Shown here: in pieces, positions 21,181-32,273 of the stretch
Position numbering within the stretch: position 1 is the first letter of the stretch
Layout of the letters: every line of letters starts with the position of its first letter
DNA from: Isochrysis galbana
Lineage: Eukaryota; Haptophyta; Isochrysidales; Isochrysidaceae
Direction of reading: 5' to 3'
Assembly: GCA_018136815.1 (NCBI GenBank)
Contig: CM030938.1
Location: forward strand, 5,356,749 to 5,420,748
DNA: 64,000 nucleotides
Translations under genes and position numbers: made by a program
Notes under the pieces: model-generated
The model's database searches: none
What the model was told of the DNA's origin: nothing
Seen by the model: the letters and a program-made list of their open reading frames with translations, nothing else

Positions 21181-22503
21181 CCTTGGGGGGGGTACGATAG
21201 GGCCGTCTGAGCTCCTGTGCGACGGACATGACAAACTTCCATCTCACACGCCCTTGCATGATCCACTACTCGTGGAAGCAGCAGAACGCGCTGTGGAACC
21301 CGCAGACCGCCGGCCTCCCAGCCGCCATCAATGACGCTGTGGTGAGAGTGGCGCAGTGATTGTGGCTGTGTGAGTGGGGTGAGACTCAAAGGAATGTTGA
21401 ACACACAAAGGGGACGCGCCAGAGACATCAGGGCTCACAAGGGACTGAGCACGTGGGGCACTGGGGCTGGGGGGAGGCGGAGCACCGGCGGGAACACCGC
21501 CGGCGCGGGCATAGGGCGACGCGGGCTGGGACGACTGGCCCAGAGCTCCACAGGGTGCGGCCATGGGGCGACACTCTGAGAACTCTGGGATAAGGGACGG
21601 AGGACAGCGCGCGGGAAAAAACACACGGGGGCGCGAACAAGGAAAGAAAGGACGCGCACACATGAGAAAACAAGGGAGGGAGATCGAGAGCGATCAACCC
21701 TATCCTAACACGCGGGGGGAGGGAGAGAGATCGGGATCGGAAGATCCCGATCGGACGGAGAAGATTGCGGACCAAACGAAAACAAAACACACGAAGGCGG
21801 GAAAAACAAAGAGAGAGAGCCTCTCTTTGGGAAACCTAAAGGGCGGCTCTCCCCCTGACCGCAACACCCCCCCCGATGGGACACCCAAGAAGGGATTGCC
21901 CATCGCGAAAGGCGGCGAAGGGGGAGACCACATGCAACGGTCGAAATCGTTGGCGGACGGACGCGGATGGACGGACGGAATCACGAGCAAAGAGGGCCGA
22001 CCGACGGGAAATTGGTGCCGGCGTCGGCGTGGAAGTCGCGCGTTCAGGTATCGCCGGTGCAAGGAACCGCCCCCTTGTGTGACCCTGATTCCCCCTCAGG
22101 TGTTGGCCGTTGGATGATATCGTGGCGCTGTTTTACTTCGGTCTTCATCAACTCACTTAAGGGTCTTCGAAAGATTCCCTCCTTATTCCTGTGCGTAACT
22201 GTCACCCCGTCGGATCGTCCGTCGCCCCGTCGCTCTCTTGTCGGCATTCTCTTCCTTGTTCGATCTGTCAGCAGGTTCCTGTGCGTTCCGTGATAAGGAT
22301 ACGTTAGTGTGGAGAGTGTTGACGTGAGTGTAGTGTCATCTCGTCGGTCCATCGGCCTCTAGCCGTCTGTCGTCTGTCGTTCTTCGTTCGTCGCTCTCTT
22401 TCTCGTTCTCGTTCCCGTTCTCGTCCCTCGTTCTCAACACTACCTCAACACCAAACCTCACCAATCCCTCAGCCCTAGCCTATCAATCCCGATCCGCCCA
22501 GCC

Positions 22504-22870
22504 ATGTCCGCTCCGTCGTCGCGCTCGCCCTCGCCCAAGCCCGTCCTCCCGCCTTCCTCTGCTGAGGAGGTGGTCCAGCCCGTCATTCCATCACTCCCGG
22601 CCTCCTTCGCCGCGCCTTCCGCCGATCGTCTCCCTCTTCCGAATCATCGCATATCGAGCCCGTGGTCATGCTCGATCCGTCATCATGGCTCTGTCGCTCG
22701 CTGCTGTCGCTCGACGCTCCGTCCGCTGCCTTTCCTCTCCTCCCCTCCCTATGTGACTTCTCTCCCTCACTCTAATAATAGAGTTGTCGGAGATCGCAGC
22801 TCACTGCATCTCGCGTGTCTTCGGAATCATTCCCTCCCTTTCGTTGTTGTTGCGGATCGTTTCTCTTTCT
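22504..22870 (+). pseudogene. retroelement gag start (MSAPSSRSPSP family)
   Basis: ATG at 22504 opens MSAPSSRSPSPKPVLPPSSA, preceded by a ttctcgttctcgttcc leader at 22380-22440. The same start and leader type recur at 50040, and a relative at 17281 and 48778. After about 60 codons the frame loses composition and is cut by the copia LTR sequence beginning near 22900. Interpreted as a truncated gag of an LTR retroelement. Confidence 0.5.
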
Positions 22871-22902
22871 TCGTTGATTGCCGTTGTTTGCAGGAGATGA
22901 GA

Positions 22903-23679
22903 CGCGTGTCGTCTGCGGTTGCACCCACCGCAACACCCGAGCAGAACTCCTGTAAAAGGGAGAAATGGGTGGGACGATGCGTACAAATAGGTTGCCGCGT
23001 CAAGCTTCCGAATTTGTGCTCAAAGGGCCCACGGGTGCTCTCGTCTTCTATTTTAAGCGTCGCTTTCAACGTTTGGTTTCTCGGTTATCTTTGGTTTCTC
23101 TCGCCTCGTCGCTCTAATTCTGGATTTCTTCTCATTTCGGTTTCTTCGTCCTCTTTCCATGCCGCTCGTCGGGACGACTCGAATTTAGTCGGGGAGTGTC
23201 GTATTTCATACGAAGACAGACTTTTACTTCTAAACCTGTGGGTTATTTTAAGCCTCAAGGTCTCGTCGATTGGTATACCGCCTCTTCTCTTACTTTCTCT
23301 CGGTGTCATCAAACGTTCCATGATCGTCTTTTGCATTCTCTCAGTGTATCGGTCGTAGCTCCCCAGCGAGGTCTGCCCTCGTTGTTCCGACCCCTCTGTC
23401 GCATGTCTGCGCGTCGCTGAATTGCTCTGGTGCCGATGCTTAGCCGTCCGTCCTGGTGTGGTTAGTTTTCGCCCTGTTTGGTTTAGTTTGTGTGGTTCTG
23501 TGTCCTTATCTTTTTGTGGCCGTGTGTTGTAGGCTCCCGTGCCTACCTCGGACCCAAGAAGCTCTCATTCTCATTCTCTCTCTCTTCCACTAGCTCGCTA
23601 GCTAGCCTCGTCCCTACTTGCCGACGCCACGCGTTGCAACCCTCCGACCGTAAGTCTACCTCCTCGCTCGAAGCGCTCG
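22903..23679 (+). mobile_element. copia LTR and leader, copy at 43264-44049
   Basis: From acgcgtgtcgtctgcggttg onward this matches 43264-44049 over nearly 800 bases with small differences. The copy at 43264 lies directly downstream of a copia pol, identifying the sequence as LTR plus leader. It contains cctgtaaaagggagaaatg, ggtctcgt and tctcattctcattctctctc blocks. LTR boundaries and the primer-binding site could not be fixed. Confidence 0.65.
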
Positions 23680-23979
23680 ATGGCAGACACTCTCAGACCC
23701 GACTTCTACTTTGATCTGTCAGACATCTTCCCGGAAGCAACAATCAACGAACCTTCTACGACCGCGTCAGCTGCCGGCTCGATCTCGATCGAACGGCCCT
23801 CTGCCTATGAGCCTATAGTCATCGCGTGTTCGACACACACCCATCCCCTCCCTGGGCCTCCACCCCCCACGGTCACCGAACTCCCATGCCCCATACATGG
23901 AGCGAAGGCCTGCAGAGGCGGGCCGGTGGGCAGCCAGCGCGCCCGCCACCCGCCACCCACCGTCTCGCGCCAGACTTAG
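23680..23979 (+). CDS. copia gag N-terminal fragment (MADT family)
   Basis: Opens MADTLRPDFYFDLSDIFPEA, shared with 44050 (MADTVRPDSYYDLSDIFP) and with the minus strand at 57175 (MADTFRPDSYYDLSDIFP). About 50 residues are conserved, after which the sequence diverges into a proline-rich tail and stops. No zinc knuckle or protease follows, so the element is truncated or non-autonomous. Confidence 0.55.
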   Translation: MADTLRPDFYFDLSDIFPEATINEPSTTASAAGSISIERPSAYEPIVIACSTHTHPLPGPPPPTVTELPCPIHGAKACRGGPVGSQRARHPPPTVSRQT

Positions 23980-25194
23980 AAAACCTTTAGAACCACCTTA
24001 AGCGTACACCAAGGCACATGGGGACTATGAGCCCCTTCTAATACAAAACTCCAGACAACTCTCCTCTCTCGCCTCTGCTCGCGCTCCGTCGGTTTCTCTC
24101 CCCGACGGCCCGGCGAGGAGATTCACCTAGATTCTTCTTGTTCCTCCCTTTCTTTTCCTCTCCTCTCCTGCGAAAGAGGAACGAGGGAGCGCGCGCGCTG
24201 CCAAACTCTTCTACGTCTCTCTGTGGGCCCCCCCCAATCAAACTACTCTCGGACCATTCCCATTCTCGTCGCACACTCTCCCTTTATATCATGATTTCTT
24301 TACCCCTACTGCGCGCTCTCCCCACGCATTGTTGCCCTTTCCGCCCTCGCTTCTTATTGTCTGACTCTCCCCTTCTCTTCCTGTAGAGACTCGAGATAGA
24401 GATATGAGTCCGCCTCCTTCACCCTCTCCTCCGTTCGTCGTTGCTTCTTTCTCAAGTGTGTGGCGGAGGCAGCGACTCCCTCCCTCGGGGCCCTCACACC
24501 ATATCCCATGAAATGGAAGAGAAGTCTAGTGTAACCCCACCCCCTCTTCCCCCCTCTCCCCCCTCCCGCCGCGTGCGTCGCGCCCCCCCCCCCCGGCGAT
24601 CCCAAAATACAAAATACTTCTCCTCTTGGTGTACAACCCTCTACTCTCCGTCTCCCCCCCGCCCCCCCGCACACTCCACGAAGAGAGACGAGGACAGAGA
24701 GTAACGTACTCTATTACTTCTTCTTCCTCCTCCGTCCCCCCCCCCCCCCCCTCCCCCCCAATATTGTAGTCGGTGGATGACCCCCCCCGCCCCCCCCCCT
24801 CCTTCTCTCCCTCCTCTCTTCATCCTTTCTCTCTTCCCCTCCCCCCCCTTCCTCTTCTCTCTTCTCTCCTCCTCTTCCCTCTCTCTCCCCACAGCCCACC
24901 ACGCTGCTGCGCGCGCCTGCCCCGCGCCGCCGCCGCCCCTCTCTCCTCTTCTCTCTTATTCTCTCCTCTCTCTCTGCTCCCTCCACCTCCTCTCTCCCCC
25001 GCTCCCCTTCCCCTTCTCTCACCCAAACATCTCGTAGATATTCTCTGAGGGAGTACACCCGCGATCCTCTCTCTATTATATCATTATATCCCCTCTCTCC
25101 ATCTTCTCTGTCTCCCCTTTTCCTTCTTCTCCGCTATATCCCCAGAGACTACCCCGGCGGCACATCCCCTCTCTCCCTCTCCGTCTTCCCTCTC
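23980..25194. other. polypyrimidine-rich 5' flank of the PGK gene
   Basis: 24050-25080 is dominated by C/T runs (several homopolymeric C tracts at 24580-24800) with no codon structure. The open frames on both strands are composition artefacts. The PGK promoter is presumably within the last few hundred bases. Confidence 0.5.
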
Positions 25195-27851
25195 ATGTCG
25201 CTCAGCAAGTGCGGCCATGTTCCCCCCCCCCTCCTTTCTGGCCGGCGGGGGCAGACCCATCCCTCGTACACGCGCCCGCCATGCACGACCCCGGGCCCCT
25301 CTGCTCCTCTCCACCCCCTCCCCCCCTCTCGTTCTCCTCCCTCAACAAGAACAAGACAGAAGTCTCCTCCCTTCCCCTGCCCTTCCCTCCGCTTTGCCCT
25401 TCTCCTGGACTCCCCCGCCCCCTCTCTCCCCCGTCGGTCGCGCGCGACCCTCTTTCACGCTCCCTCGCCAGCCCTAACCCATTCGCCCCACTCATCCCCC
25501 TCTCATCCCCCTCTCATCCCCCTCTCCGCCAGGGTCTCGATCAAGGATGTCGACGTGAAAGGCAAGCGAGTCCTCATCCGCGTTGACTTCAATGTCCCGC
25601 AGGACAAGAAGGACCCGTCGGTCATCACTAACACCGCGCGCATCGATGGTGCCATGCCAACTATCAAGCATTGTCTTGATAACGGCGCCAAGGCTGTTAT
25701 CCTCATGTCGCACCTTGGCCGGCCCGATGGACTACCCAAGCCTGAGTTCTCACTGGTGCGTGTAGCTCGCTCGCCCAAGAGGAGTTGCCCTCGAGCCGGC
25801 GACGATGTCCTCCAGCCATGGGCGCAGCCTGCGGACTGGCAAGCGCCCTTCTTCGCGCCCGGCCACACCGGCTTACATCATTGGTCCCGCGGTGCGACTG
25901 CAGGCCCCCGTTGCCAAGTGCCTTGAGACCATTGCCGGGAAACCGGTCACGTTCCTAAAGGACTGCGTGGGCACCGAGGTGGAGGCGGCGTGTGCTGACC
26001 CGGCTCCTGGTTCGCTCATCCTCCTTGAGAACCTTCGATACCACGTCGAAGAAGAGGGTGAGCGCGCCCGCTCCACCCGGGGACGTGACAGCCAGCCCAC
26101 GCTCGCGGCCCACAATGGAATTGTTTCTTGCGCTGTGTCCTCGACAGCACACGGCTGCGCTTTCACCCGGCGTGGCGCACCATGTTGGAGCACTCCAGAG
26201 TTGCGCTTCACAATCTTGGGCCTTGCCCATGCTACCCCTTTAAGGCAAGGGCGTTGACGAGTCGGGCGCCAAAGTGAAGGCCGACCCGGAGAAGGTCAAG
26301 GCGTTCCGCGAGTCGCTGGCAAAGCTAGGTGATGTGTATGTATCGGACGCCTTTGGCACAGCACACCGCGCGCACTCCTCCATGGTCGGCGACGGCTTCA
26401 CCATCAAGGCGTCTGGCTTCCTCGTCGCCAAGGAGCTCGAGGTAATTCGACCTGCCCTCGCGCCAGAGCACGGCAGGGGCGGGGGCCGAACAGTGCCGCA
26501 ACCACTAGCAACTTCCCGAGGCCTCTCTCAGCCGCCTGCCCATGCCCAAAGCTTAGGCCTTCGGCAAGGTGCTCGACGCGCCCATGAAGCCCGTGCTTGC
26601 CATTCTTGGAGGTGCGCCGACTAAGGCTGGGCTACGTTCAATGCGCCTTCTGGTTGCTGTATCGCCCAGAGAGCCCGCGGTCCCGCGCTCTAGCATCATG
26701 CCCTTAGAAGCAGAAGCTCACTCCGCACCCACGCTACCACATCTTGTGTGCTCACCCAGGCGCCAAGGTGTCAGACAAGATCCAGCTCATCAAGAACATG
26801 CTCGACAAGGTCGACAAGATGATCATTGGCGGCGGCATGGCCTACACCTTCCTTAAGGCAAGACCAGAGCAAGCGTTACTGCGCTCTGCGCCATGCTCGC
26901 CCCACCGCGCTGCCCACCATACTTGTGAACTGTGCGTCTGCCTGGCTGCATGCCTTTTCCTCGGCAGTCCCACCCGTCCTCACCCTCCACGCTTGCAGGT
27001 GCTCCATAACATGCCGATCGGCACTTCACTCTTTGACGAGGAGGGCGCGAAAATTGTGCCACAGATCATGGAGGATGCCAAGGTGTGAGCGCGCGGACGA
27101 GGCGGCTGCCCCCAAAACATGCGCGGCGAATCGTGGTGCGCGCATGAAACGCACGCGCTTCTCATACCCCACCCCTTGCGCGCGCTTCAGGCCAAGGGTG
27201 TCGAGATCACGCTCCCAGTCGACTTCGTCACCTCGTCTAAGTTTGGTGAGGACGGTGAGATTTCGTCGGCTGTGCTTGAAACTGGCATTCCCGACGGCTT
27301 CATGGGCCTAGACTGCGGTCCCAAGTCGATCGCACTCAACAAGGAGGTGTGCCATGCAGGGCGGGGCATGTCGTGCACTCTCACCTCCTTGTTTGCGCCC
27401 TCCGCGGCTGTTCTCCATGTTCTTTAGGCCGCGAGCCTCCCACTCACTCACGGCGTGCGGGATGCAGGTCATCATGTCCTCCAAGACCATCATCTGGAAT
27501 GGCCCGATGGGCGTCTTCGAGATGCCTTCCTTCGAGAACGGCACCAAGTCGATGATGGATGCCGTCGTCGAAGCAACAACCAACGGCGTTGTCACCGTCA
27601 TTGGTGGCGGCGACACTGCGACTTGCTGCAAGAAGTACGGCACCGAGGACAAGGTGAGATGGGCCACCCGCGTCTCCGCGAGGGCCGCCTGCTGATCACC
27701 GTAAGCTCCCGCCGCCGCAATGCCTCGCCGCGCCAAACGCATGCCTTGCTCCTTTTCACAGGTCACGCACGTGTCCACCGGCGGCGGCGCTTCGCTCGAG
27801 CTCCTCGAGGGCAAGGTGCTCCCAGGCGTGGCCGCGCTGTCCGACAAGTAG
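25195..27851 (+). CDS. PGK: phosphoglycerate kinase, cytosolic type, complete
   Basis: Ten exons: 25195-25208, 25533-25755, 25904-26057, 26245-26441, 26557-26611, 26760-26857, 26999-27082, 27191-27346, 27468-27653 and 27762-27851. They sum to 1257 bases, 418 residues, the normal PGK length. The enzyme transfers phosphate from 1,3-bisphosphoglycerate to ADP in glycolysis (or the reverse). Visible signatures are [13 protein letters not shown] (N-terminal substrate site), [41 protein letters not shown] and [10 protein letters not shown] (nucleotide site). The first exon has only 14 bases (MSLS plus two bases of a Lys codon). No transit peptide precedes MSLSK, so a cytosolic location is inferred. 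One intron (26858-26998) begins GC rather than GT; donors gtgcg are frequent. Confidence 0.97.
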
Positions 27852-28510
27852 GCCTTCACATTCAGCTCGCACCGCTGCGAGTGTTCGAGCGCAATACGAT
27901 ACGTAGACGAGCGATTTGATGCTGTTGAGGCCAACACCGAGGCTGAGAGCCTACGGTCCGAGCCGCGCGGCACTTAGTGCGCACAGTCCCTCCAAGAAGA
28001 TCAGGATGCTGACGGTCTCTGACCCGCTCCTCCCGCCTTCCGGGGACGTGAAGAGGAGAGCAGCGCCTGATTGTGGCTGCCATAAGGGTACAGACCCTTT
28101 TTTTGTGTCAGCCGAGGGCGATCGGTACGGAGCTCATCGTCTCAATGGTTGGGCCGCTTGTGAAATCGGCCGACTAGCGCTCGCTGCTTGTGTGGAGACT
28201 AGTAGAGACCGGGCGCACCCGCACTACTTTAGGGATTTGACGCCGTCGATGGCATCGACGGCGCCCGGTGTGCATCGCGAGTAAGCAATTCGTGCAGAGC
28301 AAAGGGTTACGACCAAGCGGCGATAGTATACGAACAAGCACCCCGCACGTATTGCATCCACATCCCTTGTGTTTACACATTCAGTGGCGTCATGTCAAGT
28401 TGCAAGTTAGCTTAGTTTGCGCTTGTGAATGAAGGTTAGGTGTGGCATGGCACGACGAATGACATTCGAATGAACACGCTTTTTGAGGGGGACACGGGAC
28501 ACCAACAAAG
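27852..28510. other. 3' flank of PGK, no gene seen
   Basis: Mixed-composition DNA. Open frames at 27916-28284 and on the minus strand have no recognisable features. Confidence 0.4.
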
Positions 28511-28514
28511 TATA

Positions 28515-28655
28515 AGTTTATGTTTATACTTATACTCAGAATGCGCTCACCCTTGGTGGGGCACGAGCCCCCCCGCCCCCCTCTCCACTCCTTCATCCCT
28601 GATTGGGGGAATGAACTACCAACCCACCTGACGTGCCACTTGGCATGCAAGACTA
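28515..28655. repeat. dispersed repeat, reverse copy of 7803-7925
   Basis: The reverse complement carries the G-run/gtggag core, the cgtgccccaccaa block and the acttgg/cttag flanks of the 7803-7925 and 31338-31465 copies. Confidence 0.65.
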
Positions 28656-28799
28656 GGCACTACACTGCTAGCCCAGACCCTCCCCGAGGTGTCGTTCCGT
28701 CAATTGTGGGACATCAGTCGAATTGAGCGATCGAATGTCCACAGAGCTCTATTTTAAAATTAAATGCAGACTAGCATAACAACTTTTTTTCTCTGCTTT

Positions 28800-29180
28800 C
28801 CCCCGCGGCGCATGGGGGACGCCGTGTCGGCGCTTTTCCCTTGCGTTTCATCTAAGGCTGACAACTACATAAACACACCGTTTAAGAGATATTTTTCATG
28901 GAGCACCTGTGATTACTTGCAGTCACATCGGTGCACGCCGTGCATGGGCACGGCGCGATGTGCATCGGTCCCCCCGCGGAGACGCCGTACGTGCGTATTT
29001 CAACTTGTTCCCTCTGCGTACCCTAATGCCCACAACTACGTAAACTAGTCGTATAAGAGATGTTTCTTTACGCAGAACGTGTGATGACTTGCAATCACAT
29101 TGTGCACGCCGTGCACGGGCACGGCGCGATGTGCATCGGCCTCCCCCGCGGGGGCGCCGTGCGTGCGCATAGCAACTTCC
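28800..29180. repeat. tandem array, about 190-base unit
   Basis: Two full units and a start of a third. Each has gtgcacgccgtgca.gggcac + ggcgcgatgtgcatcgg, a ccccgcgg inverted core, gacgccgt.cgtgcgtat, acaactac.taaac and tataagagat. A palindromic gcacgccgtgc core is repeated. Related single unit at 21050-21180. Not CRISPR: units are adjacent and lack unique spacers. Confidence 0.7.
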
Positions 29181-29299
29181 AGGAAGGTGCACGCCGTGCG
29201 TTCACTCTTTCCGCGGGGGAACTCTGGGCGCAGAGGGCGGTCGGGAACCGTGGGGACACCCCCTGGGACCGGGGAAGTATTACCGTATATTGCGAAAAC

Positions 29300-29600
29300 A
29301 CTAACGTAAACAACTGGCAGGCCTTTTGGTCTCTCCCCCCCCCGGGTCCCCTCCCGCAGTCTCCCCCTCCCCCTCTCATCGACCTACCAGAGAGAGAAGG
29401 CTCCTACTGCCTGCCTCCCTCCTCCCTCCTCGCTCACCCTCCAGCTCTCTCCTCGGCCTCGTCTTCCTCGCGATGGTGGCGACTCGGCGCGCATCCGTAC
29501 GGTCCTCCGTCCTCTCCTCTCGTGCTCCTGCTCACTGGTTTCGTTCGACTCGCTCGACACGGCCACCTGTCGAGTGGACGCCGAGCGCAAGCGCTGCTCG
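29300..29600. other. no supported gene
   Basis: C/T-rich start, then a stretch with a coding-like frame (SLDTATCRVDAERKRCSHDS at about 29545-29610, two Cys nine apart). It merges into the tandem repeat at 29631 and no start, splice site or family could be assigned. Confidence 0.25.
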
Positions 29601-29630
29601 CACGACTCGTTCCTCCTCCTGCTCCAAGGG

Positions 29631-29835
29631 CGTCCCCGCGGGGAGCCCGAGAGAAATGCTCATCATGCGCATAACGAAACCCTTTTGCTCATCGGTGACG
29701 GCGTGGAAACTTTCATGCGCACGCACGGCGTCCCCGCGGGGAGCCCGAGAGAAATGCTCATCATGCGCATAACGAAACCCTTTTGCTCACCGTGTGGAAA
29801 CTTCCATGCGCACGCACGGTGTCCCCGCGGGGGCC
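29631..29835. repeat. tandem repeat, 98-base unit
   Basis: cgtccccgcggggagcccga through atgctcatcatgcgcataac and cgaaacccttttgctca occurs at 29631 and 29729, with a partial third start near 29820. The second unit is about seven bases shorter. All share the ccccgcgggg palindrome seen in the 28800-29180 array. Confidence 0.8.
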
Positions 29836-30016
29836 ACGTGCGCGCTGTTGAGTGTGTATCCGATGGTTCGAGACCCCTTACGAGGTACGAGGGTCGTGAA
29901 CCTATAACCTATTCCTATTCGGAGTGCGTTCTATGACCGGTATGCGGTGGAATGTGTAATTGTCGAATTCTTTCTACCTTGTAGAAGTCTCCTATTAGTT
30001 ATGTACCTCCATGCAA

Positions 30017-30727
30017 TTAGGTATAGGGCTTTGAGGCTGGCAGGCGTCGTTGTGTTCGGGTAGGCGAAGAGTCTATCCTTAGTCTTTTGCCTTTTCGTTC
30101 TTTCTTTCTCGGGTAGTGCGATTCTTGCCACAGCTTCGATGGTCTCGAATATAGATAGGTAGTGTGGAAGGACACCTTGCTAGGCGGGTGGAGTTCTCGC
30201 GGTGTTTGCCGCACAATCTCCTTGATGTTCTTTCGCGAAATCCTCGAATGCATGAACCGCCATTTGATGCTATCTAGCACGCCTTCGTCGACGCCGGCGC
30301 AGGACATAGACGTGGCGTTGATTAGACAAGGCGTGTTGTAGTTCTTTGCTTTGGTCTCCTTCTCGAAGATTTGCATCTTTTCGAGGATTGCTTTGATTGA
30401 TATACTCGCGGAACGAATCACATCCAATATCCAATGACGGCGAAGTCGACGTAAAACGTAAAAGCTATAGAACTCGCCACCCGGCCGGCTCCATGTCCAT
30501 GCTCCATGCCGTGTCGTCGCGTTGCTCCGCCCCGCGCGCTCGCGCGGGGGTGGTTTGGATGTGCTGGATGTGCTGTGAGAGGGCACTCTGGCGAGCCGCC
30601 TCTGGCGGCGTGGGGCGTCCCAGGTGGGGCGCAGTGGCGAGGGTCGCCTAGGGCTCGGGAGCGGTCGTGGCACGCTCCATACATAGCAAGTCAAACTAAT
30701 TAATTTCTTAATAGTCTCTCCGCACAC
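30017..30727 (-). CDS. hypothetical frame spanning a dispersed repeat
   Basis: 236 codons. The first third is the inverted copy of the 6376-6545 repeat (PRPLPSPRRPSPLRP). The remainder is non-repetitive and globular-looking (WILDVIRSASISIKAILEKM, DEGVLDSIKWRFMHSRISRK, NIKEIVRQTPRELHPP) and is basic at the end. I cannot name a family. It may be the protein of the transposon whose end is the repeat, or a chance frame. Confidence 0.3.
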   Translation of the reverse strand: MCGETIKKLISLTCYVWSVPRPLPSPRRPSPLRPTWDAPRRQRRLARVPSHSTSSTSKPPPRERAGRSNATTRHGAWTWSRPGGEFYSFYVLRRLRRHWILDVIRSASISIKAILEKMQIFEKETKAKNYNTPCLINATSMSCAGVDEGVLDSIKWRFMHSRISRKNIKEIVRQTPRELHPPSKVSFHTTYLYSRPSKLWQESHYPRKKERKGKRLRIDSSPTRTQRRLPASKPYT

Positions 30728-31059
30728 GCGGCCGTGGACCCTCTACTTTCTACTCACGCAGCAAAACTTTCTACACCCCCACTCTCCCGGCCCTTTCCCC
30801 CCCGCCATCAGGCGACTCCCCCCGTGCACTACTAGGGGGATAGGGGAAAAGGGCTTAGATATGGTCGGTGGCCCGCGCCCCCCCCCCCCGGTGATCCGTT
30901 CCCCCCTTCCTCCTATGCCTACCGGGCTGGCGGCGTCCTCATTCCCGACTTATCCTGTATACAGGTGCGGGACTTACATATTCTTCGGTGGGCGGTGCCC
31001 TCGCTCCGCCCACCCCCTTCTCCGCGCTCTCTCTCCCCTCTCCTGCACGCGCGATGGCG

Positions 31060-31465
31060 CGCGCCTGCGACAGGCCTGCAGCTGCCTCTGGCGACCCCTG
31101 GAGGCTCCTGGAGGCCAGCTCAAGGGGCAGAGGAGGCTGGGACTGGGCCCTGGTCTCCCCTGCCTCTCCCTCGCTGGCGCTCCTGGGCCTCAGGGGCCCC
31201 CACTCTGCACCTGTCTGCCTGTCGAACAGGGGGGAGGGGGAGTTGGAGCGATGGGCTGGCCACGACAGGCCAGGACGCGCGAGGCAGCGAGGCAGGCGAG
31301 CCTGCCACTTAGAGAGTGGGTCAGCAGGGCAGTGGGCTTCTGGCAAGCCATCAGGCGTGCCAGGAGCATGGTTGGATCCTCCCCCATGGCAGGGGAGGAG
31401 TGGAGAGGGGGGGGGGGGCTCGTGCCCCCCCATGGGCGAGCTAAGTATAAACTTAGTTGCATAGC
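31060..31465. repeat. long copy of the 7803-7925 dispersed repeat
   Basis: 31338-31465 matches 7803-7925. The left part (aggctcctggaggcc, gctcaaggggcagaggaggc) resembles 11905-12000. It ends beside aaactataacaatagttttc at 31470, the same short inverted motif as near 4215, suggesting an element boundary. Confidence 0.6.
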
Positions 31466-31499
31466 AAGTCAAACTATAACAATAGTTTTCCGGGGGGGG

Positions 31500-32273
31500 G
31501 GATAGGAAATCACAGTCTCTCGAGGTCCCAGGGGGGGAAAGGGCGGAGAGAAAACTGAAAACCCAGAACCTAAGGTTTCAGTCTCTCGTTGGTACCACTT
31601 CATAACATGTCGGGAGGCAAGAAACGCTCTGCCGCCCACCATTTGGGCGGGGAAACGCTAAGAAAGAGAAAGAGTTTGGTTCAAGAGCGTCTTCACAGTC
31701 AACGTTGGAACTTTGCACTCACAAGCTGATGGAGACACGAATATACTCTATGACGCAGAGTCTGAGATCAAACAATTGAGAATCTGGAGAGGGTATCAGG
31801 TATCGCCGCTTGACACAATGTGGTCTTGCCCCTTGCCAAGGCACGAAACGCCATTCGGTTCGCGCGATTAGCCGCGCTACCCCGGCCGGTCGCCGCCGCT
31901 GACGAGGTTGATTTAGATCGGAACAGTTCCCGCGAGGCACCTTCAATCTACTAAATGTCTGCAAGACGCCGGCCCTGAAAATTGTACCATCGCGCTAAGA
32001 AGCACGGAGCCCCTTAATGGGCTTGCACGACGGCGGGCGCGTCCGAGGGGAAACAAAAAAACGGTCGCGCAAGGTCAGGACAAGAGCGTGCAACGTCAAT
32101 GCCTGCTGAGAGTGGAGTGGATGGTGTTATGCCTCGTCCCAAGGCGAGAGGCTCCAACCACCCACTCTCCACCTACCAACTGCAAGCCGCACGACCCTCT
32201 CGAGGTTGTCGACGACCTGTTTCTTGTCTTGCTAGCCCGAGTCCTTAAAGGAGATGGGTAGATCTCGACGAGC
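31500..32273. other. intergenic, no supported gene
   Basis: Contains a 40-codon frame at 31608-31730 (MSGGKKRSAAHHLGGETLRK) with nothing to support it. 31800-32240 has no recognisable RNA gene or protein; a tRNA-like arm (cattcggttcgcgcgattag) was examined and does not fold into a cloverleaf by eye. Confidence 0.35.

Noticed and set aside
24641-25058. Long Arg/Glu/Gly frames
   Set aside because: Artefacts of a polypyrimidine tract in the PGK 5' flank.
28800-29835. CRISPR-like array
   Set aside because: Repeat units are adjacent and similar along their whole length, with no unique spacers, and the window is eukaryotic.
29855-29925. Possible tRNA (ggttcgagacccc word)
   Set aside because: Only a T-arm-like word; no acceptor stem or D/anticodon arms could be paired.
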